This document shows, in pieces, positions 36,201 through 47,199 of a DNA stretch of 64,000 nucleotides. Origin of the DNA: Plasmodium brasilianum. Taxonomy: Eukaryota > Apicomplexa > Aconoidasida > Haemosporida > Plasmodiidae. Under the pieces are notes generated by a model. The model did no database searches. It had not been told where the DNA came from and worked only from the letters and a program-made list of their open reading frames with translations. Numbering within the stretch: the first letter of the stretch is position 1; each line of letters starts with the position of its first letter. The stretch covers positions 62,001 to 126,000 of the forward strand of contig NC_090122.1 of the NCBI RefSeq assembly GCF_023973825.1, in the 5' to 3' direction. The position numbers and the translations under genes were made by a program.

Positions 36201-39200
36201 AATAATTTAACTAATAAAAACAGTAATATGATGAACGAGCAAAATGTTAATAACACTAATTATAACACTAACATGAACGTTCCAAGTATATTCAATGACA
36301 GCTACCCAACAAATAACAGAATTCATAATAGTAAATTCTTACATAGTTTAAATAATGCAGTAATTATATCTCCCTCGATAGCTTTATTTCAAATTCAACC
36401 AAGTCTTAAGAGAGTAGTTCCCATTGCTATTGATAGAGCAATTAGGGAAATAATTTCTTCTATATTGGAAAGATCAGTAGCAATATCTTGTGTTACAACA
36501 AGAGAAATTATATGTAAAGATTTCTGTTTAGAAAAAGATGAAAATATTATTCGTAAAGCATCTCATATTATGATTGCTTCTTTAGCTGGTTCATTAGCTT
36601 TAGCTACTTGCAAAGAACCGTTACGTATTTCATTAACTCAACATTTAAGACAATTACTACAACCAACAAGTACTAAAGATTGTAACGACCAAGTTCTAAT
36701 TGAGCAAGTAGTTCAAATTTTAAGTGCAGATAATTTAGAATTAGGTTGCAGTTTAATTGAACAAGCAGTTATAGAGAAAGCGATAAAAGATATTAATGAA
36801 GCATTAGAACCATCATTTTTAGCTAGACAAGTAGCTAATGAAAATAGCGTAACAATTAATGATTCCATATATATCGTTAACACAAAAAAAATGCAGTTAG
36901 AATTTTGTGAAATTTTAAATTTAAATGCACCAATAACAAATACTCATTTACAGATATATAAAGCTTTTTTAAACATAGCACCACTAAAAAAATTGCATGC
37001 TGCTGCTAAAGCGTTATCTCTAATTTACAGAAATGGTAATGAAACAAACGAAGAGAACCAACCGCAGGATGCTCAAGCAAATGTACCATGTTTCAATGAA
37101 AATACCCAAAAAAACAGTGAAGAAAAATTCGACAATTTAAAAAATATGAATCAGTTACGTTTTAATGAGCAGCAAAATAATGTAGCAAAAAATGAAAATA
37201 TAAAATTAAGTAAAAAAATGAATGCAGATTATAATATGAATGCTAATATGAAAATACAGCAAAATGTGAATAATACAAAAACTAATATAGATGAAAATAA
37301 TAATCATTCAAATGTATCAGCTACTATACCATTAGGAGTTAATACCCAATTACAGAAGGTTTTGAAAAAGTTAGAGCTGGCAACGAGTCAATTAAAAGAA
37401 GCTATTAAGGATATTCTTTTATTACCGCCAATATTATTTAATATAAATAAAGAAAAAACATATGATAATATAAATAAAATGAGTTTGCATACTTTATATA
37501 GTCTTTCTGTTGATGGAAATATATTCAACCTAATTAAATCTATACCAGAAATAGCTGCATTAACACATCACAAAAATGAAACTATTATTTCATATGCAAA
37601 TAAAATATTTAAATTCCTTTTGGACATTACTGCAAATAGTAATTATAAAACACAGGCTAACTGTAGACCTAATGATCCCTCAGGCGTTTATTTGGAAGTA
37701 TTTTTATGTATACTAGAAAAGTTAAAAAAAAAATGCCCTTCATTAAAAGATCATTTGTCGAAATTTATAATGCCATATAGTGATTTTTCACCAAATATGG
37801 ATATTACAGAAAGTAGTAGCAATCCCTTTTTGAGTTCGACATATTCTAGTAAAGAAGTCAAATATGGTAAAGATATCGATTCAGTAACAAATGCTGAATT
37901 AAATTATCCCTCACACGCGAACAGTAGTGTAAATCCTGATTATGTGCATAGTAACAATGAAATTAGAGCAAAAGATAATAATGAGGAAATGTGTATTCAC
38001 AACACAATTGTTACAGCAGGCTTAATTAGATATAATTTAGTTGATATTGTAAAATATAAACAATATTTAGAAAATCTACTAACCAACGAATCACATAATG
38101 TTAATAATAGTGTAGAATTTGTTTTATTACTATTAAAATATATTTTAATTGATTTCAAGCTTTTTAGATATAACGATTTCGAAAATATAATTACCATTTT
38201 AAATACTATTAAAGAGAAAAAATTGCTCGATAACAAAGCTATATATGTAAACAACTGGGAGCCTATGAATATGGATTCAGCTATTGACAAGTTAATTGAA
38301 GAATCGAAAAATATTCAGGAACAAAAAGACGCTGTAATCTTTTCCGATTTGATGAAATTTTGTGATGAAAATTTTAAGAGTGATGATAATGATGACGATG
38401 AGGAAAATGAAGAGGATGAAATTAAAGAAGACATAAAATTGGAGCGAGAAAAAAACTTGGATATGAGGAGATACAAAGAAATGATAAATAAAAAAGAGAA
38501 AGATGATGAAGAGAAAAGAAACGAACAAGGATTACAAATAAACACAATTTCACAAAGTGAAGATAACATGAGTAACAAAGAGGAAGAAAGAGAAAAAGAA
38601 AATACGATCGAAATGAAAAATTCATCAATATATAATCCACAAATGAATGAAAAAAAAAAAAAAAAAAAAAAAAAATGAAGTATTAAATAAAAGCTTGGAA
38701 AATTTGGAAAATTTTAAAAGAGAACATAATGAATTAAGTATTGATAACTCAATTGACATAAACCAAGAACAAAATTATAATAAATTTATTAACGAAGTTA
38801 AGAATGATCATAATTTTGGACTATTACATACAGAACAGAATAATGCATATATGAGAGAAAATGTTCAAAGTAAATGTAAAAATGAAAAAATAGAATTACT
38901 GTTAGATATAAGTACAATTACGAATGCTAATACTGTACATACGAATAAAAGGAATTTAAAAAAAGACAATATACAACGGGACAAAAAGAAAAATTATAAA
39001 AAATATATTAAAAGGTTAATGGATCCTAAAAATATAACTACATTAACTCAGATAATTGATTTTTGTTTAAATACAGATTGGAACATATTACAAACAAAGA
39101 AAAATTATGATAACTGTTTTAAAGACAAAGGAGTAGGAGGTATAAGGGCAGTACCAAAACCACAGAAGGTATCAAAACAACATGAACAAATTATTTTTTT

Positions 39201-39739
39201 AGTTTTTTTTCAGTGGGTAAAATTAAGCAATATAAGAAATGTAGATGTAGCCTTTCAGAATTATGTAAAGTTTTTTCAAAATATATTAAATCAAGGATTG
39301 GTCAAAATAGATAACAATATTGACAATTTTTTTACCGTATGTATTTATAAAGCAGTAGAGGGAGCATGTAATGTTCTAAACCCATATGAGCAAGGGATTC
39401 ACATGGAAAATATCCCCTGTGAATTAGACGAAATGAATTTATCAAATAACAGTAATACTAAAAATTCGAACAAAGGAAATAGTAGTGATATTATTGATGA
39501 TGATCATAATTCCTTATTAATACATAAACATAATGTGCTCAATGGCACTACAACGAATAATAATTCTCCTATTATGCAAATGGATGATAATAGTAATCGT
39601 AATAAAGAGATTAATGTTGATAATGAACAAAATAAACATTGCAGTGAAGAGGGGCAACTTCAAAATTCCTCTAAAAAAAAAATGAAAAAAAAAAAAGATA
39701 CTCAAGAAAAGACACAAGAAATTAATGAAAAAATAAAGG

Positions 39740-39795
<56 letters not shown>

Positions 39796-42700
39796 AAATA
39801 AATGAACAAGAAGAAAAAAATTATACAAACAGCAAAAACACACAACATTCGGATGATAACTTTTCTGATGTAGCTTCCACAAACTTAACTTTTTATTCGA
39901 ATATAACTAACTATGATCAATCATTTTCAGAAGACGAAAAAGATCATAACTACTCAATGAATAATTACAATAATGCAAATCAAATGAAATGTAGAAAAAA
40001 TGAAATGTTGGAAAAGTTATCCTCAGCTATAAATGGGGCAATGCGGATTGATTTTCCATCTGATTCAGAAAAAGTATTTTCAAAGAGTGAAACTCACTTA
40101 GAAACCGAAAGGAATGATAATGATAGTAGTGAGGAACAAACAGTTATAGGTTTTAAAAAGCATAGCGAAAAACAGAAAGTGAAAGAGAAAAAAGGGGGGC
40201 ATCCTCTGAAGAGCAAAGAGCGGATACACTCAACAGATGAAGAAGAAGAAGAAGATGAAGAAGAAAAAGGGAGAGAAGAAATTGAGGATGATATGGAAGA
40301 TGTGATGGAATATGAAGAAGACGAAGAAGAGGACGAAATAGATGATGAAGAACATGAATTAGAAGTTGATGAAGAAATTGAAATAGAAGATGAGGATGAA
40401 GTTGAGGTTGAAGAAGAGGACGAAATAGAATATGAAGAAGAAGAAGGGGAATATGAAGAGAAGGACGAAATAGAAGATGAAGAAGATAAAATAATGGACG
40501 ATGAAGACGAAACGGAGGATGCAATGGAAGATGAGGAGGATGATGCTGAGGAAGACGATGAAGAGGATGAGGAAGAAGAGGACGAGGAAGAAGAGGAAGA
40601 AGAGGAAGAAGATTATGATGAGTTAGAAGAGGAAGAAGTAGAAGAGGAAGAAGAAGAAGAGGAAGAGGAAGAAGAAGAAGAAGAAGAAGAAGTAGTAGGA
40701 GAGGAAGAAGAAGAGGAAGAGGAAGAAGAAGAAGAAGAAGTAGAAGAGGAAGAAGAAAAAGAAGAAGAAGAAATAGTCCAAATTGATGAAAAAAGCGACG
40801 ATGACGACGAAATAGAAGACGAAGAAGACGAAAGGAAAGGTGTACAATATACTAGGGGAGGCAGAGAAAAAAAAAAAAATCACACAAATTTAGAAAAAAA
40901 ATCCGCGTTAATCGACACCATGGACACATCAGCTGTTGACGCCCTAGCAAAAATGATTACATTTATGATGAAATTAGTAGATGCCCAACAAATATCACCA
41001 TTTATATTGTTTCAAAAGGTAATGAACGTGTTTTGTAGAATTGTAGTACACGAATCAAGAAAGAACATATGTAACTTTAACCAAAGGCCGTATTTCCGAT
41101 TATTTTTATCCATATTAGTTGAAATAAATAAAAATGAGAAAAACTTTGAGCAATTATATAATAAATGTATCTTGGCATTAGGTTATTATTTATGCATTTT
41201 GAACCCATTACGTGTACCTGTGTTTGTTTTTGCATGGTTGGAATTAATTAGTCATAAATTATTTTTACCAAAAATATTGAAAACATCAAAGGGGTGGTGT
41301 ATATACAATAAAATATTAATATATTTACTGGAATTTTTATTCATATTTTTGAAAAATGCATATATAACAGAATCGATTAAAATATTATATAAGGGGACCT
41401 TAAGAACGCTATTATTATTGCTGCATGATTTTCCGGAGTTTCTGTGTGTATATAATTTTTCTTTTTGTAATTCAATACCTTTAAATTGTGTGCAATTAAG
41501 AAATTTAATTTTGTCTGGTTTTCCAAGAAATCAGAAATTACCTCATCCATTTTACCCTAACCTAAAAGTAGATTTATTGCCAGAAATGAAAGTAGTACCA
41601 GTCATTTTAAATAATTTTACATATATCTTAATTGATTATAAAATAAAAAAGGACATAGATAATTATTTCATAACCAGAAATATGAAATGTTTAAAAAGAA
41701 TACACAAAAAAATTATTATTAAAAACAGAATGAAAGCATTATATTTAAAAACCAAATACAATATAACTTTAATAAATGCATTAGTATTATACATAGGAAT
41801 GTCCTTACCATCTCAAATATTAACAATTGAAAAAGTGGTAGAATCTCATCCATCATTAGAAATAATACTCTATTTAACATATAAATTAGACATGGAAGGA
41901 AGATATTACCTCCTATCATCAATAGCTAACCATTTGAGATACCCTAATGCACATACACACTATTTTTCTTGTCTTCTTTTATGGATTTTCAGTATCTCAA
42001 AAATGGAAATTGTTAATGAGCAAATTACAGGAATATTATTAGAACGACTCATAGTTCATAGGCCTCACCCATGGGGGTTATTAATTACATTTATTGAACT
42101 TATAAAAAATCCCATATTTAAATTTTGGCAATGCTCTTTTGTCCATGTTGCACCGGAGATAGAAGATCTCTTTCAATCAATAGCGCATTCATGCCTGGTT
42201 AATCAGACAGAGCACATCAATGCTATAGGAGGTACTAACAATACCAGTGGAAATGTATTCGGGGGAAGCGCTAACACAGTTAGTGGCGGTAACAATAACA
42301 GCATTAGTAACAATAACAGCCTTAGGAACAATAACAGCATTAGTAACAATAACATTAGTAGTAACAATAACATTAGTAGTAACAATAACATTAGTAGTAA
42401 CAATAACATTAGTAGTAACAATAACATTAGTAGTAACAATAACATTAGTAGTAACAATAACATTAGTAGTAACAATAACGGTATTGGTAGCATTAACAGT
42501 GCAAATGTCGTATATGGAAATGTAGGTTTTACAAATGACATAAACATGGAAATGTTTGCAAATAACTCTGTTAATAACGACAAGAGTAGTAGGAATGATT
42601 TAAAAAATATAACTAATATAAAAGAGTCACAGTTTAACAATTACCCAAATGTAAATTATAACAGTTATAGTAATCATGTCCCAAACATCTACAACAGAAG

Positions 42701-43439
42701 TAGTAGCTACAATTATAACAACACAAATATGAACAACATTATGCATTTAAAGAACTACAGTTCAAACGTCAATGACACAAACAACAATAGCACAAACAGT
42801 ATCAATGCAAACGTGTTGAACTCAAATACTATAAGCTCAAATGTTAGTTATAATGACTTAATTAAAAAAAACACAAGTAGCAATATCAATTTAAATAATT
42901 ATTCTCAAAAAAGCAACACATCAACCAACACAACATATGACCCATTAAATGGGCAACAGAATACTGCAAACAGTTATTCAAGTTATAATGACAATAATAT
43001 TTCTTATATAAATAATTATAAAACAAATAACAATAACTTTTTTAATAATTTTATTATGCCCTCCTCACAAGCAATGCACAGTAACAGTAATCAAAATTAT
43101 CAACATTTTAGTATGAATAATAATCATGCGAGCGATAGAATAAATATGGCACATGCCACTGCAGAAAACAAATTTAGCGATCTAAAGAGAGAATTTAAAA
43201 ATAACAACAACTATATGACGAGCGATATTGGAAATAGTAATATTGGCAACAGCATTATTGGAAATAACAATAATGGAAACATCAATATTGGTCACAATAA
43301 AAATATGAATATACGTATGAACACAGGTATTAATGCTGTTAGAAACACCTCTGACCAGGATATTAACAATTTAGTCAATCGGACGAATTACTATGATTTT
43401 AAAAATAATACCAATAATTCTAACATTGGAGGACACTAA
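33282..43439 (+). CDS. NOT1: CCR4-NOT complex scaffold subunit NOT1, frame interrupted at two poly-A tracts
   Basis: NOT1 is the scaffold on which the CAF1/CCR4 deadenylases and NOT2/3/9 modules assemble to shorten mRNA tails. The N-terminal HEAT-like region spans residues 1-220. The MIF4G/CAF1-binding region is at about 600-820 (e.g. NWLAFYIVKS). The CNOT9-binding DUF3819 region is at about 1026-1206 (VVPIAIDRAIREIISSILER). The C-terminal NOT1 homology domain lies at 40900-42200 (PHPWGLLITFIELIKNPIFK and FVHVAPEIEDLF). Coding is in three blocks: 33282-38675 in one frame, about 38650-39793 shifted by one, then about 39740-43439 back in the first. The switches fall in a 26-A tract (38650-38675) and a 54-A tract (39740-39793), and conserved NOT1 sequence lies on all sides. 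This is one gene of about 3,385 residues. The breaks are most likely homopolymer length errors; polymorphism is an alternative. Asn-rich repeats and an acidic block inflate its size. Confidence 0.9.
34398..34556 (+). repeat. 18-bp in-frame repeat encoding NMNSSI / NMNNSN
   Basis: About nine tandem 18-nt units inside NOT1: AACATGAACAGTAGTATT (three units), then AACATGAACAATAGTAAT variants. The two unit types are sorted into blocks, which suggests stepwise expansion by slippage. The opposite strand reads as a Leu-Met-Phe repeat and is only a shadow. Confidence 0.9.
38650..38675 (+). repeat. 26-A homopolymer tract at the first NOT1 frame break
   Basis: Uninterrupted run of 26 A. The upstream NOT1 frame runs through it as lysines and stops at TGA immediately afterwards (38676-38678). 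The frame one base away continues for over 1 kb. One base fewer, or two more, would join the frames. Confidence 0.95.
39740..39793 (+). repeat. 54-A homopolymer tract at the second NOT1 frame break
   Basis: Uninterrupted run of 54 A encoding polylysine. The middle NOT1 block stops at 39799-39801 shortly after it. The original frame is open from the run onward (EINEQEEKNY and so on) up to the in-frame ATG at 39957 and beyond. One base more, or two fewer, would join the blocks. Confidence 0.95.
40228..40834 (+). repeat. Acidic low-complexity block (GAA/GAT/GAG codons) in NOT1
   Basis: About 200 codons, almost all Glu or Asp, formed from GAA, GAG, GAT and GAC triplets. It separates the middle of NOT1 from the C-terminal NOT1 homology domain. 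On the other strand the same DNA gives a Phe/Leu/His-rich open frame, which is not a gene. Confidence 0.9.
42344..42478 (+). repeat. 18-bp in-frame repeat encoding ISSNNN
   Basis: Seven near-perfect copies of ATTAGTAGTAACAATAAC (ISSNNN) in the Asn-rich tail of NOT1, after the conserved C-terminal domain. The identical codons in successive copies imply recent expansion. Neighbouring units (NNNSISNNNS, NNNSLR) look like older, diverged copies. Confidence 0.92.
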
Positions 43440-44699
43440 AATATGGACATTTGCTAATCCAGGCTATAAAAAGTTTAAAAAAGAAATATACAAGGAGAAA
43501 CGAATAAGGAGCATATATGACATTTTTGAAATATGCTGAATTATAAGTTGTTATTTTCTTCCGCCTGTATACCAGATTGATAGAATGAGAATTCATCAAA
43601 CTGTTACAAAATCTCATAGTTCACGTAGTAGAACGTTTAAGGATCTCAACGGAAGAATCCGTATTTATTTGCTTGTAGATCTACCTGCCTACAATTTATA
43701 CCACGCGTGTATATATACATATAACTCATCCGCTGAAAGAAACAAATAATAATTAAAACGAAGAGAGTAAGAAGCTTACAATTATACTAAGCGAATTATT
43801 AACATTTTTTTTTAGCTTTTTCCCGTTCACGTAATGTTCATATTTATAAAGAAGTAATTTTGCTTTTTTTTTTTCTTTTTCTTTTTTTTTTTTTGTTTTA
43901 ATAAGCCACTTTGGAAAAAAAAAATGTATAAAATAAAATAATACTAATAAACAATAACACATAAAATTTTTTTGTCATTTTCTTTATATAATTTAATTTT
44001 TAATTTTTATAAAAAATGTGTTACTTTTAAAAATTTTAAATTAAGCATAAAAAAAAAAAAAAAAAAAAAAAATTACTGGTAATTTCGATCTTGCCTAGGG
44101 ATTCATCACACGAATATTATATACTTTATTTCTCCAGTTCGTGGTATATTAAGATTTCTTTTCAGCAGATACGCATACGAAAGGTGAGTACTGCTTATAG
44201 CCTGCTAAAACGCGCGCTATGTATTTGTAAGTGCAAAGATATATACATAAATAAATAAATATATATATATATATATATAAATTTTTTATGTGCATACAAA
44301 CACTTCTCTTTGTTCCTTAATTAGGTGATAAGACACTATTTTCTCGACTAAAAAAAGCAATTATAATTTTGCAATACACTTCAATTTTCGCGAAGAAAAT
44401 GAAATTCGGCAATCCCGTAAATTAAAAAAATTTTTTGAAAAAAAATTATGTCATCACAATATGGTTTCCTTTTTAATAATTGTGTAAAAAGCATATAAAT
44501 ATATACGCATGTGCCTTTCTGTTCCACTTTGTTTAATTCATTTGCATAAGAAGTTATATGAAATATATACATATATATATACACGTATATTTGTACGAAT
44601 GTATGTTATAACATCCATGATGTTATTTTATTTCATCTGCTTCCGTTTCTCTTAATTCCTCATCTTATTTTTTTAAATTCTATTTACGCCCCCCTCAGA
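43440..44699. other. NOT1 3' region and 5' leader of the RIIa-domain gene
   Basis: After the NOT1 stop comes a less AT-rich patch (43560-43720), then T-rich DNA and a 31-A run (44050-44080). At 44184 there is a strong donor (AAAG|GTGAGT). A polypyrimidine acceptor ending CCCCCCTCAG lies at 44697-44698, one base before the next gene's ATG. This fits a 515-bp intron in the 5' UTR of that gene (inference). No other gene is apparent. Confidence 0.5.
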
Positions 44700-45055
44700 A
44701 TGGAAAAAGAAGAAAATTTTAAATTTAAAAAAGATGAAAAAATAAACCTAAACTCGTATGTAATACCGCAACATTTCGAGGAAGTCCTATCTGAATTTAT
44801 AGCGAAATTAATACAGAGTCATCCAGATAATGCTTGCCTTTTTGCCATTAATTATTTTAGTGAAAAATTGAAGGAATGTAATTGATTGTACTATTTATCA
44901 TTTATCATTTTTTTTTTTTTTTTATGCATACTACTTCCCCCCCCCCCCAACAAATAAAAAAAATATCCCCACCACTTTTTCACATCATCAATACGTTAAG
45001 AAGCGTCTCTATGTTTATCTCCACAGCTGACACTGAAAAAATAGTAGATGTATAA
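44700..45055 (+). CDS. Tiny RIIa-type dimerisation/docking domain protein, two exons
   Basis: Exon 1 is 44700-44877 (donor GTAATT at 44878). Exon 2 is 45027-45055 (acceptor CTCCACAG), after a 149-bp intron. The product is about 68 residues. Residues about 21-59 match the dimerisation/docking helix-turn-helix of PKA RII subunits and related flagellar or scaffold proteins: a Pro-led first helix (IPQHFEEVLSEFIAKLI), then QSHPDN, then a second helix ending NYFSEKLKE. Such domains dimerise and bind amphipathic helices of AKAP-like partners. In Plasmodium the partner could be in the flagellate male gamete or in cyclic-nucleotide signalling, but this is inference. The reading through exon 1 alone would end after Cys-Asn; splicing replaces this with a short acidic tail ESDTEKIVDV. 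The gene is tail-to-tail with PheRS beta, with only 20 bp between their stops. Confidence 0.68.
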
Positions 45056-45075
45056 AGCATTTATGAAGATTCACG

Positions 45076-47199
45076 TCAAAAAGAGAAAAAGCAACAAAAA
45101 GAATTCAATATAATGGAATATGAGAAAAAAAGGGGGGGAAATACAAGAACAATTATTAACTTAGAAGAGCAGACATATATTTCAACATATACAGCATTAT
45201 TTATGGGCGATAATTTTATTAATATATAACCTGGAATATCGATGGAAAAATTTCCTAATACCTCCGGATGAATAATGCCTAATACTCCAAACTTTAAATT
45301 GTGCGGGAACAAAACAATGTCGACAACTCGTTCGCTTAGGAAAGAAGAATCTAAAAATTAAGAAAATAAGAAATGTGATAAACAAAAATGAAGATATACA
45401 CATGTGCATATTTACCCTCGCAAAATTCATAGATGTACACTATTCAAATATATAATTTTTGAAAAATGGACTTTTTAAAAAACGCCTCGTAATATATACA
45501 TCCGACTATTGAACGTACCCTCTTTTGGTAGCAACTTATAAAAAACATCAGATCTTAAGGAAATATTTTCCTTTTTTTTTTCATCAATTTTATAATCATT
45601 AAAAAGTTGGAATTCCTTTAGAACTGTTTCTAGAACACCATGTATTTCTTCTAATCCTGAACAAAACTTGTCAGCAAAGATAACTGATAAGTGCCTTTTA
45701 TTGACTGCATTTGTATCCGTTTTGTTATATGTAGTATAAGAAACATCACCAATTTCAAAAAAACGTAATGGTAATTCTCTATGTTTATTTGATGCTACAA
45801 ATTTTAACAAATTAACAATTAAAGAGGTTCGAATTATTTCATACTCAGACGTTTTTGAATTCATTATTTGAACTGGAGGAGCTAACGGATTATATTCCTC
45901 AAGATTTATTTGTACATCCTTATAATCCTTGTATTTTCTTAACATACAATTATAATTCTCTCTTTTGGATAACAATGCATTGGTCATAACTTCTGTATAA
46001 GCACATTCTATCAATGCATTTCGAAATAAATCTGAACAAGTATTTAATAAATGTTTTTTTGAAAACTCTACTTCGCAGGATTTAATATTACCATAACCAT
46101 ATCCTATTGCTATATCTTCAACAATATCACACGAATGCATTATGTCTGATCTGTAGAAAGGAACATGAGCAGTAAAGGTACAATTGTCAATGATCTTTAT
46201 AGGTATCATCATTTTTTTTAAAACTTTTTCTACATCTTCTACAGTTATGTTTGGTATCCCTGATAATTTCCTAACATAATCAATTTCACATGTTACCACT
46301 TTATTTTTAAATTCTGGATATAAATAACTATTTCCCTTTTCTATTTTATGATTTTGATCATATAAAACTAAAAAGGAATAAATAGAATATTTTGGAGTAC
46401 AATATTCTGATAACATGGAACAGATAATATTTAAGGCTATTTCTGCTTTATGTTTATCAGTAGCTGTACATTCAACAAATAAATTTTTTGTATTAAGTGT
46501 TATTTTTGTATATTCACAATTAATAATAGGAGGTAAAGACAATATCTGATTATTTGCATCAACTATAAGGGGATACTTTTCAAAATTTTTTATAATTTTT
46601 AAGTACGGTTTTAAATTAGTATTATGTTCATAAAACTCCATCAAATTATTTCCATTCAAATTTTTCGTTTCATTCAATGGTATAAAATTTATTTTCGACT
46701 TCTCCTCAAATTTATATTCTACAGGAAATTTTATTTTATCATAATCATGAATCCCTATTGCTAATACTGTTCTTTTTTTCCCAATATTATGATGTAATTT
46801 TTCTTGTAATTCTATAATATTATTATAAACATGTTCAGTCATTTTTATATTTTTCAATACACACGAAACAACATAACTCCTTCTTTCATCAACTGATTCT
46901 TTAACATTTATATAATGTTTTTCCTTTATACAACATTCATGACTATTCATTAATATATCATATTTAATGTTATCAAACTTGCCTATAAAACTTTTTAATG
47001 CTCTACATAATCCTTCTACACATACTAAATCATACCTATTTGCAGGCACTTCTATCTTGTATATCTTTTTCTTGTTTTTATATTCTATATCATCAACTTC
47101 TAAGCCAAAATCAAAGCATATATCCTGTAACTTCTCATCGCTTAATCTCTCTTCTAATTTTTCTATCAGATCCTCCTCGAACACTGATATTGTGGGCAT
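45076..47199 (-). CDS. Phenylalanine--tRNA ligase beta subunit, cytosolic, two exons
   Basis: The beta chain of the alpha2-beta2 PheRS that charges tRNA-Phe in the cytosol. Exon 1 is 47199-45519 (donor GTACGT) and exon 2 is 45350-45076 (acceptor TTTTTAG), about 651 residues in all. The archaeal/eukaryotic beta layout is seen: N-terminal B1-like part with [17 protein letters not shown] (about 52-68), a B3/B4 editing-fold region, then B5 ([20 protein letters not shown] through [13 protein letters not shown], about 300-375), then the catalytic-like core with [13 protein letters not shown]. The splice joins LLPKE to [14 protein letters not shown] and restores [14 protein letters not shown], the family's C-terminal hallmark. 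After the usual end (about IKLSPI) the frame runs on for about 43 hydrophobic residues, which is unusual. A third exon was sought but not supported. The start is the first ATG, followed by the family-typical MPTISV. Confidence 0.92.

Noticed and set aside
40153..40883. His/Leu/Pro- and Phe-rich frames on the minus strand opposite the acidic block.
   Set aside because: Produced by the GAA/GAG/GAT triplet composition of NOT1.
42203..42640. ITLVVT-type repeat frame on the plus strand and a leucine-rich frame on the minus strand.
   Set aside because: Alternative-frame readings of the ISSNNN repeat inside NOT1.
45027..45200. Possible third exon of PheRS beta using the acceptor CTTCTAAG near 45160 or TTTTTCAG near 45040.
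   Set aside because: The first gives an unrelated Pro/Phe tail and the second would overlap exon 2 of the convergent RIIa gene; the unspliced frame fits better.
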